NCBI RefSeq assembly: GCF_014652915.1
Contig: NZ_BMZS01000008.1
Coordinates: 248,001 to 312,000, forward strand
Length of the DNA stretch: 64,000 nucleotides
Direction: 5' to 3'
Source of the DNA: Thalassobaculum fulvum
GTDB taxonomy: Bacteria; Pseudomonadota; Alphaproteobacteria; Thalassobaculales; Thalassobaculaceae
Part shown: one piece after another, positions 26,840 through 34,042 of the stretch
How positions within the stretch are numbered: position 1 is the first letter of the stretch
How the letters are laid out: every line of letters starts with the position of its first letter
Translations under genes and position numbers: made by a program
The notes under the pieces: generated by a model
What the model was told of the DNA's origin: nothing
What the model saw: only the letters and a program-made list of their open reading frames with translations
Database searches by the model: none

Positions 26840-27839
26840 CCGGCGCCGTCCCGATCAGCCCCAGACGCTCGAACGGGATCTCCGGGTAGTAGGCACAGAG
26901 CTCGCGGATCCGCCGGTGGACAGGGTCGGGCAAGGCGGCGCCGCGGCCGACTTCTCCGACGTTGAACAGCGTCTTGTCGCGGAACTCGCCGTTCACCCTG
27001 TCGACGACGCCCTGCACGGCCTCCGCCTCGACGGCGAACCCCGCATGCTCGAGCACGCAGCGGACCGCGGTCTCGGAGTCCCGGCGCAGCAGGTCGTAGG
27101 TCAGCCACAGCGTGTCGATGTCCGCGTGCCACCACGTGGCGATGAAGTTCACCACCCACGGCACGTAGAAATCCAGCAGGAACCGGTACTGGCGGTCTTC
27201 GTCCCAGGTCTTGAACCGGCTGTCCATGTAGAACTGCGGCGCGACCGGGCGCCGGCCGGCGAAGTGGTCGCGGGCGCTGACCAGGGCATCCGGAATGCTG
27301 CGGACCAGGACGGTGGTCGCGATGTTGTAGTTCTTGACCGCGAAGTCGGTCGACCGGTTGGCACGGACGTGCTGCTGGGCGACGAAGAACCGCTCGCGCT
27401 TGCGGTTCAGGATCATGAAGTCGAGTTCCTGCTCGCGGCGGTCGTGCAGCGGCGACAGCTGCACCGCATCGAGGAACTCGAAGCTGCCCAGCAGCACCCG
27501 CAGCCAGCTCGATCCGCTCTTCGGGATGCACGCGATCAGGATGTTGGCCCCGTCGCCGGCCGGCTTCGGCGCGGCCGCCATGACGCCCAGCGCCTCGGCC
27601 AGCAGGCCCCGCCGGCGCAGCACCTTGGCCAGCCGTTTGTAGGCGTCCCGGTCGGCCCCCGGCAGTCCGACCGCCGCGCGATACTCCGCCTCGGCCTCTT
27701 CCAGCAGGCCGACTTGCGCCAGGACCTTGCCGAGCGATTCGCGTACCCTGGGGTTGTCGGGATACCGGTCCCGCCCGGCCCGCAAGGTCGCCAGCGCTTC
27801 CTGGATCCGGGCCGGATCGGCGCCTTCGGGCAGCGACAT
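26817..27839 (-). CDS. TPR-containing sulfotransferase
   Basis: Residues 1-95 of this 340-aa protein are TPR-like (IQEALATLRAGRDRYPDNPR, GLLEEAEAEYRAAVGL). The sulfotransferase domain follows: the 5'-phosphosulfate loop is ILIACIPKSGSSWLRVLLGS near residue 105, and the 3'-phosphate site is VLVRSIPDALVSARDHF near residue 185. The acceptor is unknown; bacterial members sulfate sugars, lipids or peptides. ATG 27839 is used; a TTG at 27851 has a better ribosome site (GGAGCAGG) and would add four residues. It overlaps chrR tail to tail. Confidence 0.88.
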   Translation of the reverse strand: MSLPEGADPARIQEALATLRAGRDRYPDNPRVRESLGKVLAQVGLLEEAEAEYRAAVGLPGADRDAYKRLAKVLRRRGLLAEALGVMAAAPKPAGDGANILIACIPKSGSSWLRVLLGSFEFLDAVQLSPLHDRREQELDFMILNRKRERFFVAQQHVRANRSTDFAVKNYNIATTVLVRSIPDALVSARDHFAGRRPVAPQFYMDSRFKTWDEDRQYRFLLDFYVPWVVNFIATWWHADIDTLWLTYDLLRRDSETAVRCVLEHAGFAVEAEAVQGVVDRVNGEFRDKTLFNVGEVGRGAALPDPVHRRIRELCAYYPEIPFERLGLIGTAPATASGTG

Positions 27840-27943
27840 CTGGTCGGTCAATGCGCCTGCTCCGTCCGGTGGTCGCTCGTCGCGACGCCAGACCCCACCT
27901 GCCCGCAACAGTGGTCGCCCCGGGCTCCCGCCGTCAAGCCTGC

Positions 27944-28519
27944 CTAGAGGTCGGCACGCGCCGCCGCGGTGGCCCGGGCGTTGCGCTTGCGCTCTTTCTT
28001 GACCCACAGCGGCGGGCCGAACTGCGGCATGGGCACCGGCTCGACCGGCCCGCCCGGGCGGTGCGGCCGCGGGGCGAACAGCCCCATGCAGATCATGCGG
28101 TCGTACATCACCATGGCGCCGGCGATCGCCAGGTTGATCGAGAACCGCGACGGAATCTTCACCACGTGGTCGCAGCGCTCCAGCAGCTCGGGCGACAGCG
28201 AGCCGCGCTCGCGGCCCAGCACGTACGCCGCCCGCCGGGGATGATGGAAGCTCGGCAGCGGTATCGCCTCGTCGGTGATCTCGATGCCGACCAGCTCGCA
28301 CCCCTTCGGCAGCATCACCTCGTCCGGCCCGCCGAACTCGTAGTAGGGCAGGCTGCCGGTCGCGTCCGAGGTGTCGACCCGGCCCCATTGGTGGCCGGCG
28401 TGCACCCGACCGATCGAGAACACGAAGCTGGCGCCGAAGGCATGGGCGGTGCGCATCAGCGCGGCGACGTTCATCGCCTTGGAGATGTCTTCCGCCCCGA
28501 TTCCGAAGTATCCACGCAT
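27944..28519 (-). CDS. SpoU/TrmH-family RNA methyltransferase
   Basis: This 191-aa SPOUT methyltransferase has the N-terminal NVAALMRTAHAFGASFVFSI, the middle AAYVLGRERGSLSPELLERC and the knot-forming C-terminal KIPSRFSINLAIAGAMVMYD, the three motifs of tRNA/rRNA 2'-O-methyltransferases. The usual SLNVSVA motif is SRFSINLAIAGA here. A basic tail (WVKKERKRNARATAAARADL) may bind RNA. The exact RNA target cannot be read from sequence. Confidence 0.88.
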   Translation of the reverse strand: MRGYFGIGAEDISKAMNVAALMRTAHAFGASFVFSIGRVHAGHQWGRVDTSDATGSLPYYEFGGPDEVMLPKGCELVGIEITDEAIPLPSFHHPRRAAYVLGRERGSLSPELLERCDHVVKIPSRFSINLAIAGAMVMYDRMICMGLFAPRPHRPGGPVEPVPMPQFGPPLWVKKERKRNARATAAARADL

Positions 28520-28587
28520 GGCGCGCGACCTTGCCCGACGACGGCTCCCGAGGCAAGGTGAGGCCCCTTTCGCCGGAGACCCGAGAG

Positions 28588-29658
28588 ATGAACGACACCG
28601 CCCCCATCGCCGCCCCCGACGGCTCGGTCCTGCGCGTCCACGCCGGCCGTCCCGACAGCCCGATCGCCGTCGAGGTCACCCGCGGCGGCATGGTGGAGAG
28701 CGTCCACCGGGTGATCGCCGCGGTGGTCGACGCCGACGGCAAGGTGGTGTCGTCCTGGGGCGACGCCGACCGGCTGGTCTACGGCCGGTCCGCCATCAAG
28801 CCGATCCAGGCCCTGCCGGTGCTGGAGAGCGGCGCCGCCGACGCCTACGGGCTGGACGAGTCCGAGGTCACCCTGTGCTGCGCCAGCCATTCCGGCGAGC
28901 CGATGCACGTCGAGCGCGTGCTGGCCTGGCTCGAGCGGCTGGGGCTGACGGCCGACGACCTGGAGTGCGGGCCGCAGATGCCGAGCTACGAGCCGGCGGC
29001 ACGCGCCCTGATCCAGGCCGGCGTCGCGCCGACCCGGGCCCACAACAACTGCTCGGGCAAGCACAGCGGCATGCTGACCACGGCCCGCCACCTGGGCGAG
29101 CCGACCAGGGGCTACAGCGGCGACGACCACCCGGTGCAGAAGCGCCTCAAGGCGGTGATGGCGGAGATGAGCGGCTGCGACCTGTCGGGTGTGCCGACCG
29201 GCTACGACGGCTGCGGGATTCCGGTGTTCGGCGTCCCGCTGAAAGGCCTGGCCACCGCGATGGCGCAGTTCGCCGACCCGTCGAGGCTGGCCGCCGGCCG
29301 CCGGGCCGCGGCCGAACGCATTGTCGCGGCCGCGGCCAAGAACCCGCTGCTGATCGCCGGCACCGACCGCTTCAACAGCGTGCTCCTGACCGAGACCGGC
29401 ACCAGCTGCCTGCTGAAGAGCGGCGCCGAGGGCGTGTTCGCCGCCGCCGCCACCGGCAAAGGCCTCGGCATCTGCCTGAAGGTCGACGACGGTACCGGCC
29501 GGGCCGCCCAGGTCGCGATCGGGGCGATCCTGGGCCATATCGGGGTCCTCGACGCCGACGCCCAGCGCCGGCTGGCGAACGCCCTGACCCCGCCGATCCG
29601 GAACTGGGCGGGCCGTCTGGTCGGGGTCGCGCGCCCAGCTCCCGACCTCGCGTTCTGA
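28588..29658 (+). CDS. Asparaginase II-type (ReAV-like)
   Basis: This 356-aa protein belongs to the thermolabile Rhizobium etli asparaginase II family, unrelated to classical type I/II asparaginases. It keeps the serine SxxK motif in YGRSAIKPIQALPVL and the conserved Cys-Lys segment in HNNCSGKHSGMLTTAR, plus GYDGCGIPVFGVP. It hydrolyses L-Asn to L-Asp and ammonia. The start is ATG 28588. Next to a SAM methyltransferase, with no clear operon role. Confidence 0.92.
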   Translation: MNDTAPIAAPDGSVLRVHAGRPDSPIAVEVTRGGMVESVHRVIAAVVDADGKVVSSWGDADRLVYGRSAIKPIQALPVLESGAADAYGLDESEVTLCCASHSGEPMHVERVLAWLERLGLTADDLECGPQMPSYEPAARALIQAGVAPTRAHNNCSGKHSGMLTTARHLGEPTRGYSGDDHPVQKRLKAVMAEMSGCDLSGVPTGYDGCGIPVFGVPLKGLATAMAQFADPSRLAAGRRAAAERIVAAAAKNPLLIAGTDRFNSVLLTETGTSCLLKSGAEGVFAAAATGKGLGICLKVDDGTGRAAQVAIGAILGHIGVLDADAQRRLANALTPPIRNWAGRLVGVARPAPDLAF

Positions 29659-29677
29659 CCGGCCGCTTTCGACCGCG

Positions 29678-30931
29678 ATGACATCGATCGACGACCGCGT
29701 ACGCGAGCAGTACGAGTCCTACCCCTATCCGCACCGCGACCCGAAGGACGAGCACAAGCGCCTGATCGAGGGCTCGCCGAGCGACCTGGACGAGATCCGG
29801 CACTACGTGTTCGGCGGCCGCCTCGATCTCGACCGGCCGTTCCGGGCGCTGGTCGCCGGCGGCGGCACCGGCGACGCCGCCATCATGCTGGCCCAGCACC
29901 TGGCGAGCGCCGGCGCGCGCGACGCCGAGGTCGTGTATCTCGACCTGTCGACCGCCTCGCGGCAGATCGCCGAGGCCCGGGCGGCCGAGCGCGGCCTGAC
30001 CAACATGCGGTTCGTCACCGGCGTGATCGAGGAGGTCGCGACCCTGGCGCCGGGACCCTACGACTACGTCGACTGCTGCGGCGTGCTGCACCACCTGGCC
30101 AGCCCCGAGGCCGGCCTCGCCGCCCTGGCCGCGCAGGTCGCGCCGACCGGCGGCCTCGGCCTGATGCTGTACGCGACCTACGGCCGGTCCGGCATCTACC
30201 CGGTCCAGGAGGCGCTGGCGCAGCTGGTCGACGACCTGCCCGACAAGGAGCGCCTGGCGGCCGCCCACCGGCTGCTGGCCGGACTGCCGGCGAGCCACCT
30301 GCTGAACCGCAACCCGCAGGTCAGCGACCACCGCAAGGGCAAGGACGCGCACCTCTACGACCTGCTGCTGCACCGTCGCGACCGCGCCTACCGGGTGCCG
30401 GAACTGGTGGAGCTGCTGGCCGGCGCCCGGCTGGAACCGCTGGCCTGGATCGAGCCGGCCCGCTACGCGCCCGAGACCTACCTGAGCGACCCGATGCTGC
30501 GCCAGCGCGCAGCGGCACTGCCGCCGGTCGAGCGCGCCGCCCTGGCGGAACGGCTGTCGACCACGATCGGCAAGCACATCCTGTACGCCGGGTTCGTCGA
30601 CAGGCCGCCGGTTCCCGCACCGGATCCCGGCGCCGACGACGCCGTGCTGGTCCTGCGCGGGCTCGACCCGGCGGCGGTCGCCAAGGGACTGAAGCCGGGC
30701 GGCATGCTGCGCTCCGATATCGGCGGCGCCACCTACAAGGCGCCGCTGCCGCCGCTGACCACCGCGATCGTGCTGCGGCTCGACGGGGTCCGCACGGTCG
30801 CCGGGATCCGCGAATCGATCGCCGCCGCCGGTATCGCGGTGCCGGAGCCGGCCGGCTTCGCCGACCAGATGCGCCGGCTGTACGCGGCCCTCAACGGCAT
30901 CAACCGGATCCTGGTCCGCCGGGCCGGCTGA
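29678..30931 (+). CDS. Class I SAM-dependent methyltransferase
   Basis: This 417-aa protein has an N-terminal RVREQYESYPYPHRDP motif seen in methyltransferases with a long C-terminal extension, the SAM motif RALVAGGGTGDAAIMLAQHL, an acidic VVYLDLS segment and GVLHHLASPE. Residues 250-417 form a second domain of unknown function, ending in a region with weak resemblance to a winged helix (VLRLDGVRTVAGIRESIAAA). The substrate is not recognisable. The start is ATG 29678, 20 bp after the asparaginase stop. Confidence 0.85.
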   Translation: MTSIDDRVREQYESYPYPHRDPKDEHKRLIEGSPSDLDEIRHYVFGGRLDLDRPFRALVAGGGTGDAAIMLAQHLASAGARDAEVVYLDLSTASRQIAEARAAERGLTNMRFVTGVIEEVATLAPGPYDYVDCCGVLHHLASPEAGLAALAAQVAPTGGLGLMLYATYGRSGIYPVQEALAQLVDDLPDKERLAAAHRLLAGLPASHLLNRNPQVSDHRKGKDAHLYDLLLHRRDRAYRVPELVELLAGARLEPLAWIEPARYAPETYLSDPMLRQRAAALPPVERAALAERLSTTIGKHILYAGFVDRPPVPAPDPGADDAVLVLRGLDPAAVAKGLKPGGMLRSDIGGATYKAPLPPLTTAIVLRLDGVRTVAGIRESIAAAGIAVPEPAGFADQMRRLYAALNGINRILVRRAG

Positions 30932-30945
30932 CCCCGCAAACAAGA

Positions 30946-30969
30946 CGGCCGGACCCGAAGGCCCGGCCG
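30946..30969 (+). terminator. Hairpin downstream of the methyltransferase gene
   Basis: There is a perfect 7-bp stem CGGCCGG (30946-30952) / CCGGCCG (30963-30969) with a 10-base loop, 15 bases after the stop at 30931. There is no T-run, so it is a weak intrinsic terminator candidate. Confidence 0.5.
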
Positions 30970-31111
30970 AGTCGATGACCACAGGGATGGTCTCTGGGGA
31001 ACGCCCGGCGTGCGAGCGCCGGGTAGGGTGGGAGCGGGCACCGTCCCGGTACCGACGGAGGGGGGATCCGCCAGCGGGGTAACCGGGGAGTCGGACGGTG
31101 CCCGTAGGCTG

Positions 31112-31132
31112 GAAGGTCCCGCCGGGACCTTC
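31112..31132 (-). terminator. Hairpin terminator of the DUF1127 gene
   Basis: There is a perfect 9-bp stem GAAGGTCCC (31112-31120) / GGGACCTTC (31124-31132) with a GCC loop, 13 bases after the DUF1127 stop on the minus strand. There is no strong T-run. The remaining 30970-31111 stretch holds nothing recognisable. Confidence 0.55.
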
Positions 31133-31145
31133 GTCGCGTCGCCGG

Positions 31146-31385
31146 TCAGGCCGACCAGAACGGCTTGTCGGCCTCGGCCTGGGCGTCGGCGCGGGAGACG
31201 CCGATGTCCTTCAGCATGCGGTCGTCCATCTCCGCGAGGTCGGTGCGCTGCTTGAGGCGCTCGCCCCACGCCGCGAAGACGGTGAACGGAGCCGCCAGAA
31301 TGCGCTCGGCGATCGACGGCTGGGCTCCGCACGCGGCGGAGGCCCCGAACATCGGGCGAGCGGTCGCGATCAGGAACCGGCTCAT
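31146..31385 (-). CDS. DUF1127-domain small protein
   Basis: This 79-aa protein ends with LAEMDDRMLKDIGVSRADAQ, the DUF1127 signature (L-x-D-R-L-L-D-I-G-L-R-D). The domain occurs in small alphaproteobacterial proteins involved in phosphate uptake, stress and RNA turnover. The N-terminal part (SIAERILAAPFTVFAAWGERL) is amphipathic. ATG 31385 has AAGGAGG at 7 bases; an upstream ATG overlapping that site was not used. A dyad lies upstream (31426-31446). Confidence 0.92.
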   Translation of the reverse strand: MSRFLIATARPMFGASAACGAQPSIAERILAAPFTVFAAWGERLKQRTDLAEMDDRMLKDIGVSRADAQAEADKPFWSA

Positions 31386-31425
31386 GGGAACCTCCTTCAT
31401 ATTTCCTTAACGATCAGGACGGGGG

Positions 31426-31446
31426 ACGAAGGTGGATAACCTTCGT
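31426..31446. promoter_or_regulatory. 8-bp dyad operator candidate between DUF1127 and gcvA-like genes
   Basis: ACGAAGGT (31426-31433) and ACCTTCGT (31439-31446) form a perfect 8-bp inverted repeat with a 5-base spacer. It lies 41-61 bp upstream of the DUF1127 start and about 100 bp upstream of the divergent regulator start. Size and spacing suit a LysR or TetR dimer. Confidence 0.5.
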
Positions 31447-31546
31447 AACCTGTTTTCTGGTGGGATATTTATGGCTGGGTCCGCTTGCCTACAAACGATA
31501 GTTTCTCATATGATCCATTAGCTTTATTAATTCGAAAGAGGGTCGC

Positions 31547-32452
31547 TTGAGGCGCCTTCCCCCGCTCAACGCGCTGCGTGCCTTCGAGGCCGCCGCCCGC
31601 CATCTCAGCTTCACCCGGGCGGCCGGAGAACTGAACGTCACCCAGGCGGCGATCAGCCACCAGATCAAGGCGCTGGAGGAATGGCTCGGCATGCCGCTGT
31701 TCCGGCGCCGGAACCGGGCGCTGCTGCTGACCGACGCCGGTCAGGCCTATCTGCCGCCGCTCCGGGAGGCGTTCGACCGGATCCGGGACGCCACCAACAA
31801 GCTGCGCGAGCGCGACAAGAGCGGCGCCCTGACCGTCGGCACCTTCACCAGCTTCGCCGCCAAATGGCTGGTGCCGCGACTCGGCCGGTTCGCCACGGCG
31901 CACCCCGACATCGAGGTCCGGCTGGCGATCAACGACGTCCTGGTGGACTTCGCGGCCGACGCCGTCGAGGTCGCCATCCGCTACGGCCGCGGCGACTGGA
32001 AGGGCCTGCACGCCGAGCGGCTGATGACCGAGGTGGTGTTCGTGGTGTGCAGCCCGAAGCTGCTCGACGGCCCGGCCCCCCTGACCCGTCCGGAGGATCT
32101 GCGCCACCACACCATGCTGCACGACGACCTGCCGGAGGACTGGGACACCTGGCTGGAGGCGGCCGGGGTCGGCACCATCAAGGCCAGGCGCGATCTCGCG
32201 TTCAACCACTCGGAGATGGTGCTGCAGGCGGCAATCGACGGGCTCGGCGTGGCCCTGGGCCGGAGCGTGCTGGTCGCGGACGACCTGGCCGCCGGCCGCC
32301 TCGTCAAGCCGTTCGACCTGGAGCTGCCGACCCACGCGGCCTACTACCTGGCCTGCCCCGAGGGCACCCAGGACCGCCCGAAGGTCAAGGCGTTCCGGGA
32401 CTGGGTGATGTCCGAGGTCGCGCGCGACGGCGCCGCGGCCGCGGCCGGCTGA
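31547..32452 (+). CDS. GcvA-like LysR-type transcriptional regulator
   Basis: This 301-aa LysR regulator belongs to the GcvA group: MRRLPPLNALRAFEAAARHL, SFTRAAGELNVTQAAISHQI, KALEEWLGMPLFRR is almost the textbook N-terminal helix-turn-helix. The co-inducer domain has GTFTSFAAKWLVPRLGRFA and VEVAIRYGRGDWKGLHAERL. GcvA in E. coli controls glycine cleavage, but no gcv genes lie nearby, so the target is unknown. The start is a TTG at 31547, with AGAGGG just upstream. The 31386-31546 region is AT-rich and divergent from DUF1127. Confidence 0.92.
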   Translation: MRRLPPLNALRAFEAAARHLSFTRAAGELNVTQAAISHQIKALEEWLGMPLFRRRNRALLLTDAGQAYLPPLREAFDRIRDATNKLRERDKSGALTVGTFTSFAAKWLVPRLGRFATAHPDIEVRLAINDVLVDFAADAVEVAIRYGRGDWKGLHAERLMTEVVFVVCSPKLLDGPAPLTRPEDLRHHTMLHDDLPEDWDTWLEAAGVGTIKARRDLAFNHSEMVLQAAIDGLGVALGRSVLVADDLAAGRLVKPFDLELPTHAAYYLACPEGTQDRPKVKAFRDWVMSEVARDGAAAAAG

Positions 32453-32459
32453 CCGCCCG

Positions 32460-32828
32460 CTACGCCTTCTTCTCCGATGCCGGCGCGGCCGGCGCCGCGA
32501 AGATCCGCTGCATCGCGGCGTTGATCCGCTCCATGTCCTCGGCCGAGGGCTGCACCGGGCTATCGGCGAAATCCTTGCCGGCCTTCAGCTCGCGCCCGCA
32601 GATCTCGATATAGACGTCCATCAGCTCGCGAAACGCCGAGAACGACTTGTTGCCCAGGGTGCTGGAGCGGACCTCGAACACCGAGACGATCGCGCCCATC
32701 CGGCGCACCATCGCATCCAGTTCCTTAAACCGTCCGGCATCGAACGCCACGAGATCCTCCGGGTCACGCCAATCCTCAGGGGCGGGAATATAGGCGACCG
32801 GGTCGGGCGCCGTCACGCGCCACCGCAT
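32460..32828 (-). CDS. Hypothetical protein, 122 aa
   Basis: No family is recognised. The product begins MRWRVTAPDPVAYIPAPEDW and is soluble, largely helical after residue 35 (GRFKELDAMVRRMGAIVSVF, SFSAFRELMDVYIEICGREL). It ends with an Ala-rich tail (FAAPAAPASEKKA). It is convergent with the gcvA-like gene (7 bases apart). Confidence 0.6.
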   Translation of the reverse strand: MRWRVTAPDPVAYIPAPEDWRDPEDLVAFDAGRFKELDAMVRRMGAIVSVFEVRSSTLGNKSFSAFRELMDVYIEICGRELKAGKDFADSPVQPSAEDMERINAAMQRIFAAPAAPASEKKA

Positions 32829-32926
32829 GTCGCCGGCACCGGGGGTGCGGCGGCTCCCCTGAGCCTCTAGACTGTCGGCCGGCGCGACCGGGCGCCGCGG
32901 TCCCCAAACCCCGCGGAGAATCCGGA

Positions 32927-34042
32927 ATGGGCTTGATCCGCCAACTGTTGATCGTCGGCCTGATCGCCGGGCTCGGCGTCCTGGCCTGGGAGACGCTCGA
33001 GCCGCTGAACGGACAGGAGCCGCCGGCGCGTTCCGGAACCGGCGACCGCGAGCGCCGCGCCGCGGTGGTCGCCGCCCGGGTCGGCTTCGTCCCCGAACGG
33101 GTCCGGGTGAAGGCGGTCGGCACCGCCCGCGCCCATCGCTCGGCGCGGCTGCATCCGGCGGCGGCCGGACAGGTCGAGACCATCAACTTCGCCGCCGACC
33201 GCCGGGTGGCGCAGGGCGACGTGCTGCTGGAGCTCGACCGGGCGACCGAGGAGCTGGCGGTCGACCTGGCCCGGGTGCGGCTGGCCGACGCCGACCGGGT
33301 GTTCCGCCGGCTGCAGCGCCTGAGCTCCACCGGCGCCGCCGCCCAGGTGTCGCTGGACGACGCCCATACCGCGCTGGAGGCCGCGCGGATCGAGCTGAAG
33401 CGCGCCGAGGTCGCCCTGGCGGACCGGTTCGTGCTGGCGCCGTTCGCCGGCCATATCGGCCTGACCGAGATCGAGGTCGGCGACCGCGTCGACGAGGACA
33501 CCGAGATCGCGACCCTCGACGACCGCTCCAGCCTGCTGATCCGGTTCGAGGTACCGGAGGCGCTGCACGGCCGGCTGGGGGTCGGCGCCGCGGTCCGGGT
33601 CACGCCCTGGGCCGACGACGAGAAGCCGCTGAACGGCACGGTCGCCGACGTCGGCAGCCGGGTCTCGGAGCGCACCCGGACCTTCGTCGTGCGCGCCCGG
33701 ATCGCCAACCCCGACGACCGCCTGCGGCCGGGCATGAGCTTTCGCGTCCGGGTCGACGTCGAAGGCAGGCGGTATCCCGAGGTCCCTGAAATCGCGATCC
33801 AGTGGGGCGGCGAGGGCTCCTATCTGTGGGTCGTGACAGACGGCGCCGCCCACCGGGTCCCGGCGGTCATCCTGCAACGCCAGGGCGGCAAGGTGCTGGT
33901 CGAGGCCGGCCTCCGCGAGGGCGACCTGGTTGTGGTCGAGGGCCTGCATCGCATGCGCGACGGCGTGCGGGTCGACATCCTGCCGGCGGTGCCGGTCGAG
34001 GCCGAGCCGCTGCCGGCGCGGATCCAGGGCGCCGGCTCGTGA
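32927..34042 (+). CDS. RND efflux periplasmic adaptor (membrane fusion protein)
   Basis: This 371-aa adaptor has an N-terminal anchor (LLIVGLIAGLGVLAWETL), a lipoyl half-motif (AGQVETINFAADRRVAQGDV), an alpha hairpin (LARVRLADADRVFRRLQRLS), then FVLAPFAGHIGLTEIEVGDR, and the beta-barrel part (NGTVADVGSRVSERTRTFVV, RLRPGMSFRVRVDVEGR). It links the RND pump to an outer-membrane channel. The pump gene begins 4 bases before its stop. No TolC homologue is in the window. Confidence 0.93.
   Translation: MGLIRQLLIVGLIAGLGVLAWETLEPLNGQEPPARSGTGDRERRAAVVAARVGFVPERVRVKAVGTARAHRSARLHPAAAGQVETINFAADRRVAQGDVLLELDRATEELAVDLARVRLADADRVFRRLQRLSSTGAAAQVSLDDAHTALEAARIELKRAEVALADRFVLAPFAGHIGLTEIEVGDRVDEDTEIATLDDRSSLLIRFEVPEALHGRLGVGAAVRVTPWADDEKPLNGTVADVGSRVSERTRTFVVRARIANPDDRLRPGMSFRVRVDVEGRRYPEVPEIAIQWGGEGSYLWVVTDGAAHRVPAVILQRQGGKVLVEAGLREGDLVVVEGLHRMRDGVRVDILPAVPVEAEPLPARIQGAGS

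Noticed and set aside
31511-31540. Perfect TGATCC (31511-31516) followed by AAAGA 18 bases later, upstream of the GcvA-like gene
   Set aside because: The -35 matches ECF11 exactly, but the -10 would be the ribosome-binding sequence AAAGAGGG, and transcription would begin at the start codon, so it is probably chance.
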